Shown here: piece by piece, positions 1 to 8,180 of the stretch
Layout of the letters: each line of letters opens with the position of its first letter
Numbering within the stretch: position 1 is the stretch's first letter
DNA from: AA29 sp041481445
Lineage (GTDB): Bacteria > Acidobacteriota > Vicinamibacteria > Fen-336
Length of the DNA stretch: 31,392 bases
Assembly (NCBI GenBank): GCA_041481445.1
Contig: JBGPBV010000070.1
Coordinates: 1 to 31,392, forward strand
Reading direction: 5' to 3'
Position numbers and translations under genes: made by a program
Notes under the pieces: generated by a model
Told to the model about the DNA's origin: nothing
Seen by the model: only the letters and a program-made list of their open reading frames with translations
Database searches by the model: none

Positions 1-2
1 GG

Positions 3-806
3 CACCTCGCCGTTTCGCAGGACTTCTCTTTCACGACGCTCGATGGGCTCCCACCCGTCATCGCCGCGGTGTCCGCTTCGAGCATCACGGCCTCGGGCGC
101 CACCATCACCTGGAGCACGGACGAACCGGCGGACTCCCAGATCGAGTACGGAACCACCACCGCCTACGGCTCCTCGACCGTCCTCAATTCCACTCTGGAG
201 ACCGCTCATAGCCAGCTCGTGACGGGCCTGGCCAACGCGACGCTGTACCACTACCGCGTCAAGTCGAGGGACGTCGCCGGGAACCTTGCCGTCTCCGAGG
301 ACTTCACTCTCACGACACTCGATGGGCTCCCGCCCGTCATCTCCGCGGTCTCGGCCTCGAGCATCTCGTCATCGGGAGCGACCATCACCTGGAGCACGGA
401 CGAGGCGGCGGACTCCCAGGTGGAATACGGGACGACTGAGGCCTACGGGTCCTCCACGGTCCTGGATCCCGCACACGGGACCACGCACAGTCAGGTCCTG
501 ATCGGTCTGGCCAACGCGACGCTGTACCACTTCCGCGTCGAGTCCAGGGACGCTGCCGGGAACCTCGCCGTCTCCGAGGACTTCACTCTCACGACAGTCG
601 ATGGGCTCCCGCCCGTCATCTCCGCGGTCTTGGCCTCGAGCATCACCGCCTCGGGGCGCCACCATCACCTGGGGCACGGACGAGGCGGGGGACTCCCAGG
701 TGGAGTACCGCCGTCAAAGACCCGTCGGCCGCAGTCGTCCGTCGTGAAGGTGAAGTCTCCGGAGACAACGAGGTTGCCGGCCGCGTCACGCGACCTCACG
801 CGGTAG
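3..806 (+). CDS. Fibronectin type III repeat protein, 5'-partial and 3'-damaged
   Basis: The frame is open from the window edge, so the gene begins upstream. It encodes tandem fibronectin III domains of 93 residues with the pattern LPPVI..ITWSTDE..DSQ.EYGTT.AYGSSTVL, then TLYHYRV.SRD.AGNLAVS.DF, typical of secreted or surface bacterial proteins. One repeat tail, two full repeats and a partial third are visible. In the third repeat an extra G near 655 (GGGGCGCC where the first repeat has GGGCGCC) shifts the frame. Recognisable repeat sequence ends near 706, and the ORF then runs as out-of-frame peptide to 806. The real protein-coding part is therefore about 3-655. It converges on the minus-strand FnIII/LamG gene and overlaps its tail. 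Function is probably adhesion or polysaccharide binding, inferred only from the domain. The broken end may be a pseudogene or an assembly artefact. Confidence 0.6.
   Translation, partial: HLAVSQDFSFTTLDGLPPVIAAVSASSITASGATITWSTDEPADSQIEYGTTTAYGSSTVLNSTLETAHSQLVTGLANATLYHYRVKSRDVAGNLAVSEDFTLTTLDGLPPVISAVSASSISSSGATITWSTDEAADSQVEYGTTEAYGSSTVLDPAHGTTHSQVLIGLANATLYHFRVESRDAAGNLAVSEDFTLTTVDGLPPVISAVLASSITASGRHHHLGHGRGGGLPGGVPPSKTRRPQSSVVKVKSPETTRLPAASRDLTR
42..706 (+). repeat. 279-nt tandem repeats encoding FnIII domains
   Basis: The block beginning GATGGGCTCC(C/A)CCCGTCATC recurs at 42, 321 and 600, an exact 279-nt period (93 codons). The repeats are close to identical at DNA level over long stretches, which implies recent duplication or concerted evolution. 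The third copy breaks off at about 706. Confidence 0.8.
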
Positions 807-3529
807 TGGTACAGCGTGCTCGGGGCCAGTCCGCCGATGGTCTGGGAATGCGAGACCACCAGGCTGGAGCTCAGGGGCGTGGAGGTGCCGTAGGCGGGCG
901 TGGTGCCGTAATTGATTCGCGACTCCGCCGGCTCGTCCGTGGTCCAGTTGATGGTTGCGCCATTGAGGCTGACGCCGGTCGCACCCACGCCGGAGATCAC
1001 CGGAGGAGTGGTGTCGGTGATCGGTGGCCACGCGTTGTAGAGCTGTAACACCTCCGACCCGCTCAAGGCGCGGCTGTAGATCTGTACGTCGTCGATGAGG
1101 CCACCGAAGTACTCGGCGCCGCCGAAGGCGCCGGGGTAGTGGCCCAGCCGCACCTCTTGTACCGTGGTGGGCGCGCCGGCCGTCCCCGTCCAGGGCTGGC
1201 TCCCCGTCGGGGTCCCATCGACGTACAAACGCCCCCCCGCCGCGTCGACGACGAAGGCCACCTGATGCCACAGGTTGTCGTTGTAACCGGCCGTTCCCAT
1301 GGTGCAGCTGCCGCCGTCGTAGACGTAGTTCGAGGCGTTCCTCAGGTACCAGGCGCAGAGGTTGCCGTCCTCGAAGAAGATCTGGTAGCCGTTGTAGGAA
1401 CTGGCCACGTACTTGTTGACCAGTCCCCTCACCCCCGAGGTGGTGCTGGTCTTGAACCAGGCCACCACGCTCAGGGGGAAGGCGTCGAGCATGGGGGCAT
1501 GGGCCGCGCGCACGTAGTCGTCGACACCGTCGAGAGCGAGGCCCTGGCCACCGCGCCCGGCCGTCCAGACCGGACCGTTGACGAGCGAGCCCACGTTGCC
1601 GTTGCCGGAAGAATCGGCGGCGGTGGCGCCGGAGCCTTCGTCGAGCGCCCAGTAGGCAATGGGACCGGAGGGGGGCAGGGTGGTGAAGGTGAAGTCTCCG
1701 GAGACAGCCAGGTTGCCCGCCGCGTCACGCGAGCGAACGCGGTAGTGGTACAGGGTGGCGGGCATCAGCCCGCCGAGGGTCTGGGCGTGCGAGACGAGCA
1801 GGGCGGGGCTCAGGGTCGTGGAGCTGCCATAGGCCGTGGTCGTGCCGTAGTCGAACTGTGAATCCGCCGGCTCGTTGGTGGTCCAGGTGATGGTGACCGC
1901 GTTCGACATGATCTCCGATGGGCCGACCGCGCTGATGACCGGAGGAGTGGAGTCCGTGGCGTTGTTCACGGTGACGCCGACCGGCGCCGAGGTGGCGCTG
2001 TTGCCGGCCGCGTCACGAGCGCGCGCGGTCAGGGTGTGGCTGCCATTCGGGGTGGTGCTCGTGTTCCAGACGACACCGAAGGGAGCGGACGTATCCTCCG
2101 CACCCAGGTTGCTGCCGTCCAGCAGGAACTGGACGCCGGTGACCCCCACGTTGTCCGAGGCGTTGGCGGAGACAGTCACCGCGCTGCCGGAAACCGTGGA
2201 CCCGGCGGTGGGCGCGGCGATCGCGACCGTGGGGTCGGTGGTATCGGGCCCGGAGGCGGTCTGGGGCAGCTCGGCCAGGAACACGTCGCTCCGCGCGGAG
2301 CCGTTCATGTCCGACGTGAACAGCACGTACTTGCCGTCCGGTGAGAACTTCGCGAACGTGAAGAACGTGTAGTTGCTCGTGGTGTTGTAGGGGTGTCCCA
2401 GCAGCCGCTTCTGTCCGTTGGGGGTGATGAGGACGAACCCTCCCGGCGCGAGCCAGTAGCTCTCCGGCGGCCGCAGGCTTCCGTAGTGGCAGAAGACCGC
2501 CCACTGGTCATCGAGATCCGCCGGGTGCTGGATCCAGTTGCCATTGCCGTGCACGAGTGTCGCGTTGCCGGGTCCGCCGATGTGCGTCCCCGAATTGGGC
2601 ACGTCCGAGGAGAACATGGCGAAATCGGGCGGAAAGCTCATGTTCCAGTCCACGACCAGCCAGCGCCGCCTCAGGCTCGCGTTGTGACCGAAGGGGATTC
2701 CGGGATCTCCGGGGCTCGTCCACGCAACGGAGTTCGTCTGCCAGTCCCAGACCACGAGCCCATTGCCGCTCGTGACAACCCCGACGTACCGTCCGGCTCG
2801 GTCGATTCGCGGCTCGTTGAGGCTCGAATTCGTATAGGTCTTCCTCGTCCCCGTGCTCGGCTCATAGCCGACGATGGTGCTGCCGGTGGCGCCGCGCATC
2901 CAGACGAAGAAGGTATCGCCCTCGCTCTGGTGCATCCACATGGCGCTGGTCTCGCCGGTCACCGGCCAGCCATTGCCGGGTGCCTCCGTCATCGTGCGGA
3001 TGTCGATCCGCCGGATCGTGCTGCCGCTGCTCACGTAGGCGTAGTAGGGCGTGGCCGGGTTGTTGGAGAACGTGAAGGCGAGGTCCATGAACGGGGCCAG
3101 GTTGCCCGTCAGTGGACGCGGGTTGCTGACACCGGCTCCCGGCGTGAAGTCCACCAGCCACCAGGAGCCGCCATTCTGGCGCACCAGGACCGCGCGCGTT
3201 ACTCCGTTATAGGGCAGCGAGACCTCATCGCCGCCCTCGGAGTAGTCGTGCCCCCACCGTGGGCTCGAGGTTGGGAAGGTGCCGGAGGTGAGCTTGTAGA
3301 TCTTCACGCCGGTCGTCGGATCGGTGTAGGAGCCGCCCGCGGCCAGGGCAGGCACGTTGCGGGAGTTGTAGGCCGCCGTCAATGGAACCTGCGCGGTGGT
3401 CGCCACCGGCAACTGCAACGGATCCGGGACCGTCTGCGCGAGCGCCGCTGAGACAGGGAGGGTGAGGAGTGCAACCCAGACGGAGACGAGGCGAGACCAC
3501 CTTCCGGCGGAGGGAGAGCCGGGACCCAT
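665..3529 (-). CDS. Secreted beta-propeller / Ig-like / FnIII / LamG protein, C-terminus uncertain
   Basis: The open frame reaches 3625, but ATG at 3529 is preferred. It follows a good ribosome binding site (GAGGAG about 8 nt upstream) and opens a clear signal peptide (basic start, hydrophobic VWVALLTLPVSAALAQ). Order of parts: signal peptide about 1-31; a roughly 400-residue region resembling a TolB/WD40-like propeller (FAKFSPDGKYVLFTSD blade); a bacterial Ig-like domain (VTVSANASDNVGVTGVQFLLDG); one FnIII domain; a LamG/concanavalin-like domain (IAYWALDEGSGATAADSSG to GGLIDDVQIYSRALS); and a second FnIII domain ending FTFTT near 740. The last 25 or so residues come from sequence opposite the plus-strand FnIII fragment and look non-native, so the true C-terminus is probably missing. 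The protein is likely extracellular and carbohydrate-binding; no catalytic motif was seen. Confidence 0.8.
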   Translation of the reverse strand: MGPGSPSAGRWSRLVSVWVALLTLPVSAALAQTVPDPLQLPVATTAQVPLTAAYNSRNVPALAAGGSYTDPTTGVKIYKLTSGTFPTSSPRWGHDYSEGGDEVSLPYNGVTRAVLVRQNGGSWWLVDFTPGAGVSNPRPLTGNLAPFMDLAFTFSNNPATPYYAYVSSGSTIRRIDIRTMTEAPGNGWPVTGETSAMWMHQSEGDTFFVWMRGATGSTIVGYEPSTGTRKTYTNSSLNEPRIDRAGRYVGVVTSGNGLVVWDWQTNSVAWTSPGDPGIPFGHNASLRRRWLVVDWNMSFPPDFAMFSSDVPNSGTHIGGPGNATLVHGNGNWIQHPADLDDQWAVFCHYGSLRPPESYWLAPGGFVLITPNGQKRLLGHPYNTTSNYTFFTFAKFSPDGKYVLFTSDMNGSARSDVFLAELPQTASGPDTTDPTVAIAAPTAGSTVSGSAVTVSANASDNVGVTGVQFLLDGSNLGAEDTSAPFGVVWNTSTTPNGSHTLTARARDAAGNSATSAPVGVTVNNATDSTPPVISAVGPSEIMSNAVTITWTTNEPADSQFDYGTTTAYGSSTTLSPALLVSHAQTLGGLMPATLYHYRVRSRDAAGNLAVSGDFTFTTLPPSGPIAYWALDEGSGATAADSSGNGNVGSLVNGPVWTAGRGGQGLALDGVDDYVRAAHAPMLDAFPLSVVAWFKTSTTSGVRGLVNKYVASSYNGYQIFFEDGNLCAWYLRNASNYVYDGGSCTMGTAGYNDNLWHQVAFVVDAAGGRLYVDGTPTGSQPWTGTAGAPTTVQEVRLGHYPGAFGGAEYFGGLIDDVQIYSRALSGSEVLQLYNAWPPITDTTPPVISGVGATGVSLNGATINWTTDEPAESRINYGTTPAYGTSTPLSSSLVVSHSQTIGGLAPSTLYHYRVRSRDAAGNLVVSGDFTFTTDDCGRRVFDGGTPPGSPPPRPCPR

Positions 3530-3860
3530 TGTCGTGCTCCTCACGGAAGGTGATTCGCCCCTCGAGGAGCCCGACCCTGCGAGCTTGCTGGCCAACCGCC
3601 CGGTTGACCGCTCGCGGGGGCTCAAGTCCTACTCCGGACGAGGCCTTCCGAACGCTTCCTGGACGGTAGTCATCGCGATCTCCGACAGCAATACGCAGTT
3701 TACCGTAGGTTGGTGGGTGATTTGACCTTACGTGTGATGGCCCCCACACTGTCGACCGCGGTGGCGTGTGGAGAAGGGCTCGAAGCAGCCCTGAAGTCTC
3801 GGCCGGGCGGCGGGATTTCCCGCGACGAGCGCACGGCGGTCATGATGGGGCCCGCCGGCC
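3530..3860. other. 331-nt divergent intergenic region
   Basis: This region separates the minus-strand LamG gene from the plus-strand histidine kinase. It has no credible ORF. An AT-richer island at about 3685-3732 is the most likely promoter area for one or both genes. A TTGACC hexamer lies at 3722-3727, and a weak GTGTG/CACAC hairpin at about 3732-3749. Neither is strong enough to annotate as a defined promoter or operator. Confidence 0.5.
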
Positions 3861-5009
3861 GTGGGTAGCCGTGGGCCGACGTCCAGGTCATCGAAGAGCC
3901 GGCCTGGGAGCCGCACGCCCGCGGGCGGGAGCTCCTCGGCCAGGGCAGGGTCGTGGGTCGCGCTGCTTTCCGAGGTTCAGGCGTCGCTCGCCGGCGCGCT
4001 CGAGCTGCTCGCCGGTCACTCACGGCAGATCCACACCACCTGGCGGCGCCAATTGGATAGGTTGGCGTTCAGCCCTGCGGAACGGGACGCGATGTCGGCC
4101 CTGTTCCTCCCGGCGTACCTGCCCGACGTTCGCGCGGGAAGGTTCGAGGCCATTGCCTTGGCGCTCGAGCGCGAGGGCCACGCCCTGGCGCTGCGTGGCA
4201 TGCCGGAGAACCAGGCCGTCGGTGCCCTGTTTGCCCAACTCGAGAGCTCCCTCCCCTACGTCGTCAGCCCGGGCGCAGAAGGCATGGCGGCCGCGCTGGT
4301 GAGACTGACTTTCGCGGGTGGGCTCGCGCTGGCCGCGGGCTACTCCAACGCGCGCAGCACGAGCTGGCGGAGCTTCGGCGAGCAGGAGCGGCATCGCCTC
4401 TCGCGCGATCTCCACGACGAAATCGGCCATCACCTCGTCGTCTTGAAGCTCTACCTCGGGATGATCGTGAAGGAAACCTCCAAGGCCCGGCCGACGCAGA
4501 TTCGCGAAAAGCTGGTGGAAGCCACGGAACTGGTCAGCCAGGCCATCCAGGCGGTCCGGCGCCTGATCCTCGACCTGGGCCCCGTCGCCTTGGAAGGGGT
4601 CGGCTTCCTCCCCGCCATCAAGCTCTATGCACGGCAGTTCGGTTCGCGCACGGGAGTGAAGGTGCAGGTGCGCGACATGGGACTCCCACCGAAGCTGCCG
4701 TCGACGCACGAGGCGGCGCTCTATCGGATCCTCCAAGGGGCCTTGTCGAACGTGCTGAAGCACGCCCAGGCCCGCAAGGTGAAGATCACGGTGGACAGCC
4801 CCACCCCCGGCACGATCGGGATGAGCATCGAGGACGATGGCGTGGGGTTCGACACGGAGGCGCCGCATCAGGCCTTCGGTCTGGCCGCGATGCGCGAGAG
4901 GGTGGCCAGCCTGGGCGGCCGGCTCCGCGTGGGCTCGCGACCGGCGGGCTCTCGAAGGCGGCACGGAACGCGCATCGACATCGAGTTGCCGGTCGGGGAG
5001 GGCCGATAG
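3861..5009 (+). CDS. Soluble sensor histidine kinase, NarX/DegS type (HisKA_3)
   Basis: Predicted two-component kinase of 382 residues with no membrane segment, so it probably senses a cytoplasmic signal. Residues 1-30 are low-complexity Ser/Arg/Gly/Pro. About 35-165 is a helical input domain, perhaps related to the RsbR-type N-terminal fold (tentative). The dimerisation/phosphoacceptor motif SRDLHDEIGHHL places the phospho-His at H185. The HATPase domain has an N box with N297 (ALSNVLKHA), the G1 box DDGVGF (325-330) and the G2-like GLAAMRERV (340-348). Start is GTG 3861: the only upstream in-frame codon nearby is a TGA at 3843, and the next ATG (4092) would cut the input domain. The response regulator gene starts 2 nt after the stop, so the two form a kinase/regulator operon. 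Confidence 0.88.
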   Translation: MGSRGPTSRSSKSRPGSRTPAGGSSSARAGSWVALLSEVQASLAGALELLAGHSRQIHTTWRRQLDRLAFSPAERDAMSALFLPAYLPDVRAGRFEAIALALEREGHALALRGMPENQAVGALFAQLESSLPYVVSPGAEGMAAALVRLTFAGGLALAAGYSNARSTSWRSFGEQERHRLSRDLHDEIGHHLVVLKLYLGMIVKETSKARPTQIREKLVEATELVSQAIQAVRRLILDLGPVALEGVGFLPAIKLYARQFGSRTGVKVQVRDMGLPPKLPSTHEAALYRILQGALSNVLKHAQARKVKITVDSPTPGTIGMSIEDDGVGFDTEAPHQAFGLAAMRERVASLGGRLRVGSRPAGSRRRHGTRIDIELPVGEGR

Positions 5010-5011
5010 CG

Positions 5012-5674
5012 ATGAGCGCAATGACCAGGGTTCTCATCTGTGATGATCACGAGCTGTTCCGTGAAGGAATCAAGGCCATTCTCCAGGCGGAGCCAGGTAT
5101 CGAGATCCTGGGCGAGGCGCGGGACGGCGCCGAGGCGGTGGAGAAAGCGCTTCGCCTCCGGCCCGACGTTGCCTTGATGGACATGGAGATGCCGAACCTG
5201 AACGGGTTGGAGGCCACGCTGCGCATCCGGCGGGCGGCCCCCGGAGTCCATGTGCTCATCCTGACGATGTACGCGGAAGACGACCTCGTGGCCCGATGCA
5301 TGGAGGCGGGCGCGGCGGGCTACATCCTGAAGGACATGCCGACGTCGCAGCTCGTCTACGCCATCCAGGCCGTGAGCACGGGCGGCAAGTACATCAGCCC
5401 GCACGCGCTCAAGGGGATGGTCGAGCACTACATGGAGCGCTCGCCCCGCCCGGAGTCGCAGTACGACCTCTTGACGGAGCGGGAGCGGGAGATCGTGAAG
5501 CTGCTCGCCGAGGGCCTGTCCGCCAAGCAGATCGCGGCGCGGCTCCGGCTGAGCTCGAAGACGGTGGACGTCCACAAGACGAACCTGATGCGCAAACTCG
5601 ACGTTCACGGCCGGGCCGACCTGACGAGGTGGGCCATTCGCAACAAGGTGATCCGGCTGCCCGTGCTGAAGTGA
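5012..5674 (+). CDS. NarL/FixJ-family response regulator
   Basis: Receiver domain (about 5-122) plus LuxR-type helix-turn-helix (about 150-215), 220 residues, the usual family length. Receiver residues are intact: acidic pair D11/D12, phosphoacceptor D57 (VALMDMEMP), T85 and K107 (YILKDMP). The C-terminal domain has the characteristic LTEREREIVKLLAEGLS and SSKTVDVHKTNLMRKL recognition region. It is almost certainly the partner of the adjacent histidine kinase, 2 nt upstream, and acts as a DNA-binding transcriptional regulator. Targets are unknown; the divergent LamG gene or the downstream glycan genes are the obvious candidates by position (inference). Confidence 0.93.
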   Translation: MSAMTRVLICDDHELFREGIKAILQAEPGIEILGEARDGAEAVEKALRLRPDVALMDMEMPNLNGLEATLRIRRAAPGVHVLILTMYAEDDLVARCMEAGAAGYILKDMPTSQLVYAIQAVSTGGKYISPHALKGMVEHYMERSPRPESQYDLLTEREREIVKLLAEGLSAKQIAARLRLSSKTVDVHKTNLMRKLDVHGRADLTRWAIRNKVIRLPVLK

Positions 5675-5708
5675 GGCCGGTATGCCGCCGCCCTGGTCGG
5701 ACGGTCGA

Positions 5709-5723
5709 GCGCGCACGGCGCGC
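5709..5723 (+). terminator. Short GC hairpin after the response regulator gene
   Basis: GCGCGC, loop ACG, GCGCGC, 35 nt after the stop codon. No T-run follows, so this is only a weak candidate for termination between the two-component operon and the glycan genes. Confidence 0.25.
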
Positions 5724-5869
5724 GGATCATGCGCGGCCGCGACCGTGGCCCATCGCGGGCGGAGCTCTCGGGCGGCGCGGCCCTCGCGCCGTCCACCCGC
5801 AGGTCCACCAGTGCGCCCCCATGAGCCGCGAAAAATGGCAATATTCGGGCACGTCGCCGCCGCGACCAG

Positions 5870-6457
5870 ATGGGGGCCGCCGTGCACTGGAAGGACATAC
5901 CCGGCTGGTTTCAGTGGCGATCCGCGCAACAGGAGGCGGTGGATCGGTTCCCCGAAGGCAGCCGCTTCGTCGAGGTCGGCAACTTCCTCGGTCGGAGCCT
6001 CTGCTCCCTGGGGGAGGTCGTCAGGCTCAGCGGTAAGCGCATCTCTCTCATCGGCGTCGACACCTGCCGCGGCAGCGGCCCCGAAGGCCCGAGCGGCCGG
6101 GACTACCATGGGGCGGCGGTCGCCCAGGGAGGCGGCACGCTCGCGGGCCTGCTCCACAAGAACATCATCGACTGCGGCTGCGATGACCTGATCGCATTGA
6201 TCGTGGCCGACTCGGTCACCGCCGCCACGTTCTTTCCCGACCGGTCCCTGGACTGGGTGCATCTCGACGCGCGCCACGATCGCCAGCACCTGGAGGCCGA
6301 CATCGGGGCCTGGCGGCCGAAGCTCAGGCACGACGGCTGGCTGTCCGGCGACGACTACAACCAGCTCAAGTGGCCCGAGGTCGTGAGCGCGATCCAGGAT
6401 CTGCTGCCGGAAGCGCGGCCCTGGTCGGTCGACCAATGGCGCTGGATCCCCCGCTGA
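5870..6457 (+). CDS. Class I SAM-dependent methyltransferase (Methyltransf_24-like)
   Basis: Predicted methyltransferase of 195 residues. The SAM-binding motif I region is FVEVGNFLGRSL (33-44), followed by an acidic strand end (IGVDTC, 61-66). The family-typical later block reads LDWVHLDARHD (128-137) then WLSGDDYN (157-164), the D-x-x-H/D-D-Y pattern of CmcI/Methyltransf_24 enzymes that often act on sugars or cell-surface glycans. ATG 5870 is chosen because it precedes the conserved N-terminal WKDIPGWF segment and no earlier credible start is seen. The next gene begins 13 nt downstream, so it is probably co-transcribed with two glycosyltransferase-like genes. Substrate unknown. Confidence 0.75.
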   Translation: MGAAVHWKDIPGWFQWRSAQQEAVDRFPEGSRFVEVGNFLGRSLCSLGEVVRLSGKRISLIGVDTCRGSGPEGPSGRDYHGAAVAQGGGTLAGLLHKNIIDCGCDDLIALIVADSVTAATFFPDRSLDWVHLDARHDRQHLEADIGAWRPKLRHDGWLSGDDYNQLKWPEVVSAIQDLLPEARPWSVDQWRWIPR

Positions 6458-6470
6458 CCGCCGCCCTCCC

Positions 6471-7172
6471 GTGTCCACCTGCTTCTGCACTCTCGCCATC
6501 CACGCCCCCTATCGCCGGCGCGCGCGCCTGCTCTGCCGCGATGGGGCGCCGTCGCCATGGGTCGTGCTGACGGACGAGCCGGCTGATTTCGCCGACCTGC
6601 CGGTCACGGCCATCCGCCACGCGCCGACCGGCCCCATGGCGGTCGACTACCTGCAGCGCCTCCCGGCCACGGGGAACGGTCGCGGCGCCGCCGCCTATCA
6701 CGACAAGCGGTTCGCGCTCCAGGCCGCCTTGTCGGGCTACGACACCGCGATCTTCGTGGACGCGGATTCGCGCCTGCAGCCCCTCCCGCCTCTCCCCGCG
6801 TTCCCGCCGGGCCTCGCCGTCCTGCCCGTCGTGCGCGGGAGCGTCGCCGCGCACCTGGAGACCTGCGGGCGGTGGCGCCTTCCGGCGTTCCTGGAGCTGG
6901 CCCGGCATCTCGCGGGCGACGCCGACCTTCTGCGCTCCGCTCCGTGGTGCCACGAAACCTGCTTCGCCGTCACCAGGGACGGAAACGAGCACCGGTTCTT
7001 CGAGGCCTGGGACCGCGGAGCGGCCTTCCTCCAGCATCTGGGTGTCCACTCGGGAGAGGGCGGCGTGATGGGTCTGGCCGCCGCCGGTGCGGGGTGGACG
7101 GTAGACTACGACACGCTGGCCGCCTTGGCGCCCTGCATCCAGCACGAAGGTGGCGGCCCGAAGGGAGAGTGA
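6471..7172 (+). CDS. Glycosyltransferase-like protein with DxD motif
   Basis: 233 residues, starting at GTG 6471 just after the methyltransferase stop. A GT-A-type nucleotide-sugar motif is visible as TAIFVDADSR (D97-x-D99), preceded by YHDKRFALQAAL, an arrangement seen before the DxD in GT8-like and other GT-A enzymes. No signal peptide or membrane segment is apparent. It probably transfers a sugar in surface-glycan synthesis; donor and acceptor cannot be read from sequence. The last 23 nt overlap the next gene, indicating tight coupling. Family assignment is tentative because only the DxD core is recognisable. Confidence 0.6.
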   Translation: MSTCFCTLAIHAPYRRRARLLCRDGAPSPWVVLTDEPADFADLPVTAIRHAPTGPMAVDYLQRLPATGNGRGAAAYHDKRFALQAALSGYDTAIFVDADSRLQPLPPLPAFPPGLAVLPVVRGSVAAHLETCGRWRLPAFLELARHLAGDADLLRSAPWCHETCFAVTRDGNEHRFFEAWDRGAAFLQHLGVHSGEGGVMGLAAAGAGWTVDYDTLAALAPCIQHEGGGPKGE

Positions 7173-8112
7173 GACGCCCGAGGACACGACGTTCGTCCTG
7201 TGCATCGAGAACAACGCGATCCGGGCCCAGGCGCTGCTCCTGTGCGAGAGCATCCGCCGGTTCGGTGGGCGCCACCGCGGTGCCCCCATCCTGGCCGTCG
7301 CCCCGCGGCCGGGGCTGGGGATCGACGGCGAGACCCTCCGCCGCCTCGAGGCCATGGGCGTCGAGTACGCCGAGGAGCCCCTCAATCGCGCCTGTCCGGA
7401 ATACGGCTCCGCGAACCGCGTGTTCGCCGCGGCCTGGGCGGAGGCGCGCGCGCGCTCCGAATGGGTCGTCGTGCTCGACAGCGACACCGTCTTCCTGAAC
7501 GAGCTGGAGCTGCCGGCGGACGCGGACGTGGCCGTCCGGCCGGTCGACGTGAAGGGCAGCGCGACGGAAGGCCCTGGCGACCCGTTCGAGGACTACTGGC
7601 AGCGTACGGCCGAGCTGCTGGGGGTCTCGCTCGGCTGCCTGCCGTTCATCCGCACCACGGTCTGCGACAGCCGCGTCCGCGCCTCCTACAACGGCGGGCT
7701 CATCGCGGTCCGCAGGGAGGCCGGTGTCCTGAGCGCATGGGCCGAGCTCTTCGCCCACTCGGTGGCCGCCGGCCTGAAGCCGTGGCGCGGCCGCGACCTG
7801 AACGTGCGCGCCTCGACCGGCCTCGTGGGGCGGAAGGCCAGCGAATACTGGGGGTCGAACCAGACGGCGGCCGCGCTCGCGATCTGGAGCCGGACGCAGC
7901 GCGTCGTCCACTTCCCTGATTCGTGCAACCTGCCGCTCCATCTGGTCGCCGAGCATCCCGAGCTCAGGGCGCGCACGACGCCCCTCGTTCACGTCCACTA
8001 TCACTGGCTGTTCACGGACCCGCACCATGAGACTGCGCTCGCCGACCTACGGGACCTGGGTGTCGCGGCCGACCGTATCGAGTGGTTGAACCGGCGGCTC
8101 CCCCTTCGCTGA
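7150..8112 (+). CDS. Glycosyltransferase, GT8-like
   Basis: 320 residues from GTG 7150, inside the end of the previous gene (23-nt overlap); no ATG gives the conserved N-terminus TTFVLCIENNAIRAQALLL. The metal/nucleotide-sugar motif is WVVVLDSDTVFLN (D110-x-D112). A later YNGGLIAVRRE block matches the NGG-type acceptor/donor loop of GT8-like enzymes, and a C-terminal HVHYHWLF supplies histidines where GT-A enzymes place a third metal ligand. With its two upstream neighbours it forms a small glycan-modification operon (methyltransferase plus two transferases). Specific product unknown. Confidence 0.68.
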   Translation: MAARRESETPEDTTFVLCIENNAIRAQALLLCESIRRFGGRHRGAPILAVAPRPGLGIDGETLRRLEAMGVEYAEEPLNRACPEYGSANRVFAAAWAEARARSEWVVVLDSDTVFLNELELPADADVAVRPVDVKGSATEGPGDPFEDYWQRTAELLGVSLGCLPFIRTTVCDSRVRASYNGGLIAVRREAGVLSAWAELFAHSVAAGLKPWRGRDLNVRASTGLVGRKASEYWGSNQTAAALAIWSRTQRVVHFPDSCNLPLHLVAEHPELRARTTPLVHVHYHWLFTDPHHETALADLRDLGVAADRIEWLNRRLPLR

Positions 8113-8143
8113 TCTGCTTGGACGTCTCGATCCCGCGTCCGTG

Positions 8144-8168
8144 CCCGGGGGGCCCATGGCCCCCCGGG
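8144..8168. terminator. Perfect 11-bp hairpin between convergent genes
   Basis: CCCGGGGGGCC, loop CAT, GGCCCCCCGGG. It sits in the 68-nt gap between the glycosyltransferase stop (8112) and the arylsulfotransferase stop (8181), so it could end transcription from both sides. There is no T-run on either side, so it may act as a roadblock hairpin rather than a classical intrinsic terminator. Confidence 0.55.
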
Positions 8169-8180
8169 GCCCGGCCGCCG

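Noticed and set aside
2393..3451. Plus-strand open frame (352 codons) inside the LamG protein gene
   Set aside because: Antisense shadow; biased composition and no recognisable motif, while the opposite strand encodes clear domains and a signal peptide.
3731..3749. GTGTG...CACAC hairpin near the histidine kinase promoter
   Set aside because: Only 5 bp of stem; too weak to call an operator or attenuator.
4868..6499. Long minus-strand open frame (543 codons) across the response regulator and methyltransferase genes
   Set aside because: Antisense shadow of well-supported plus-strand genes in high-GC DNA; its product is Arg/Pro/Gly/His-rich with no domain and no ribosome binding site.
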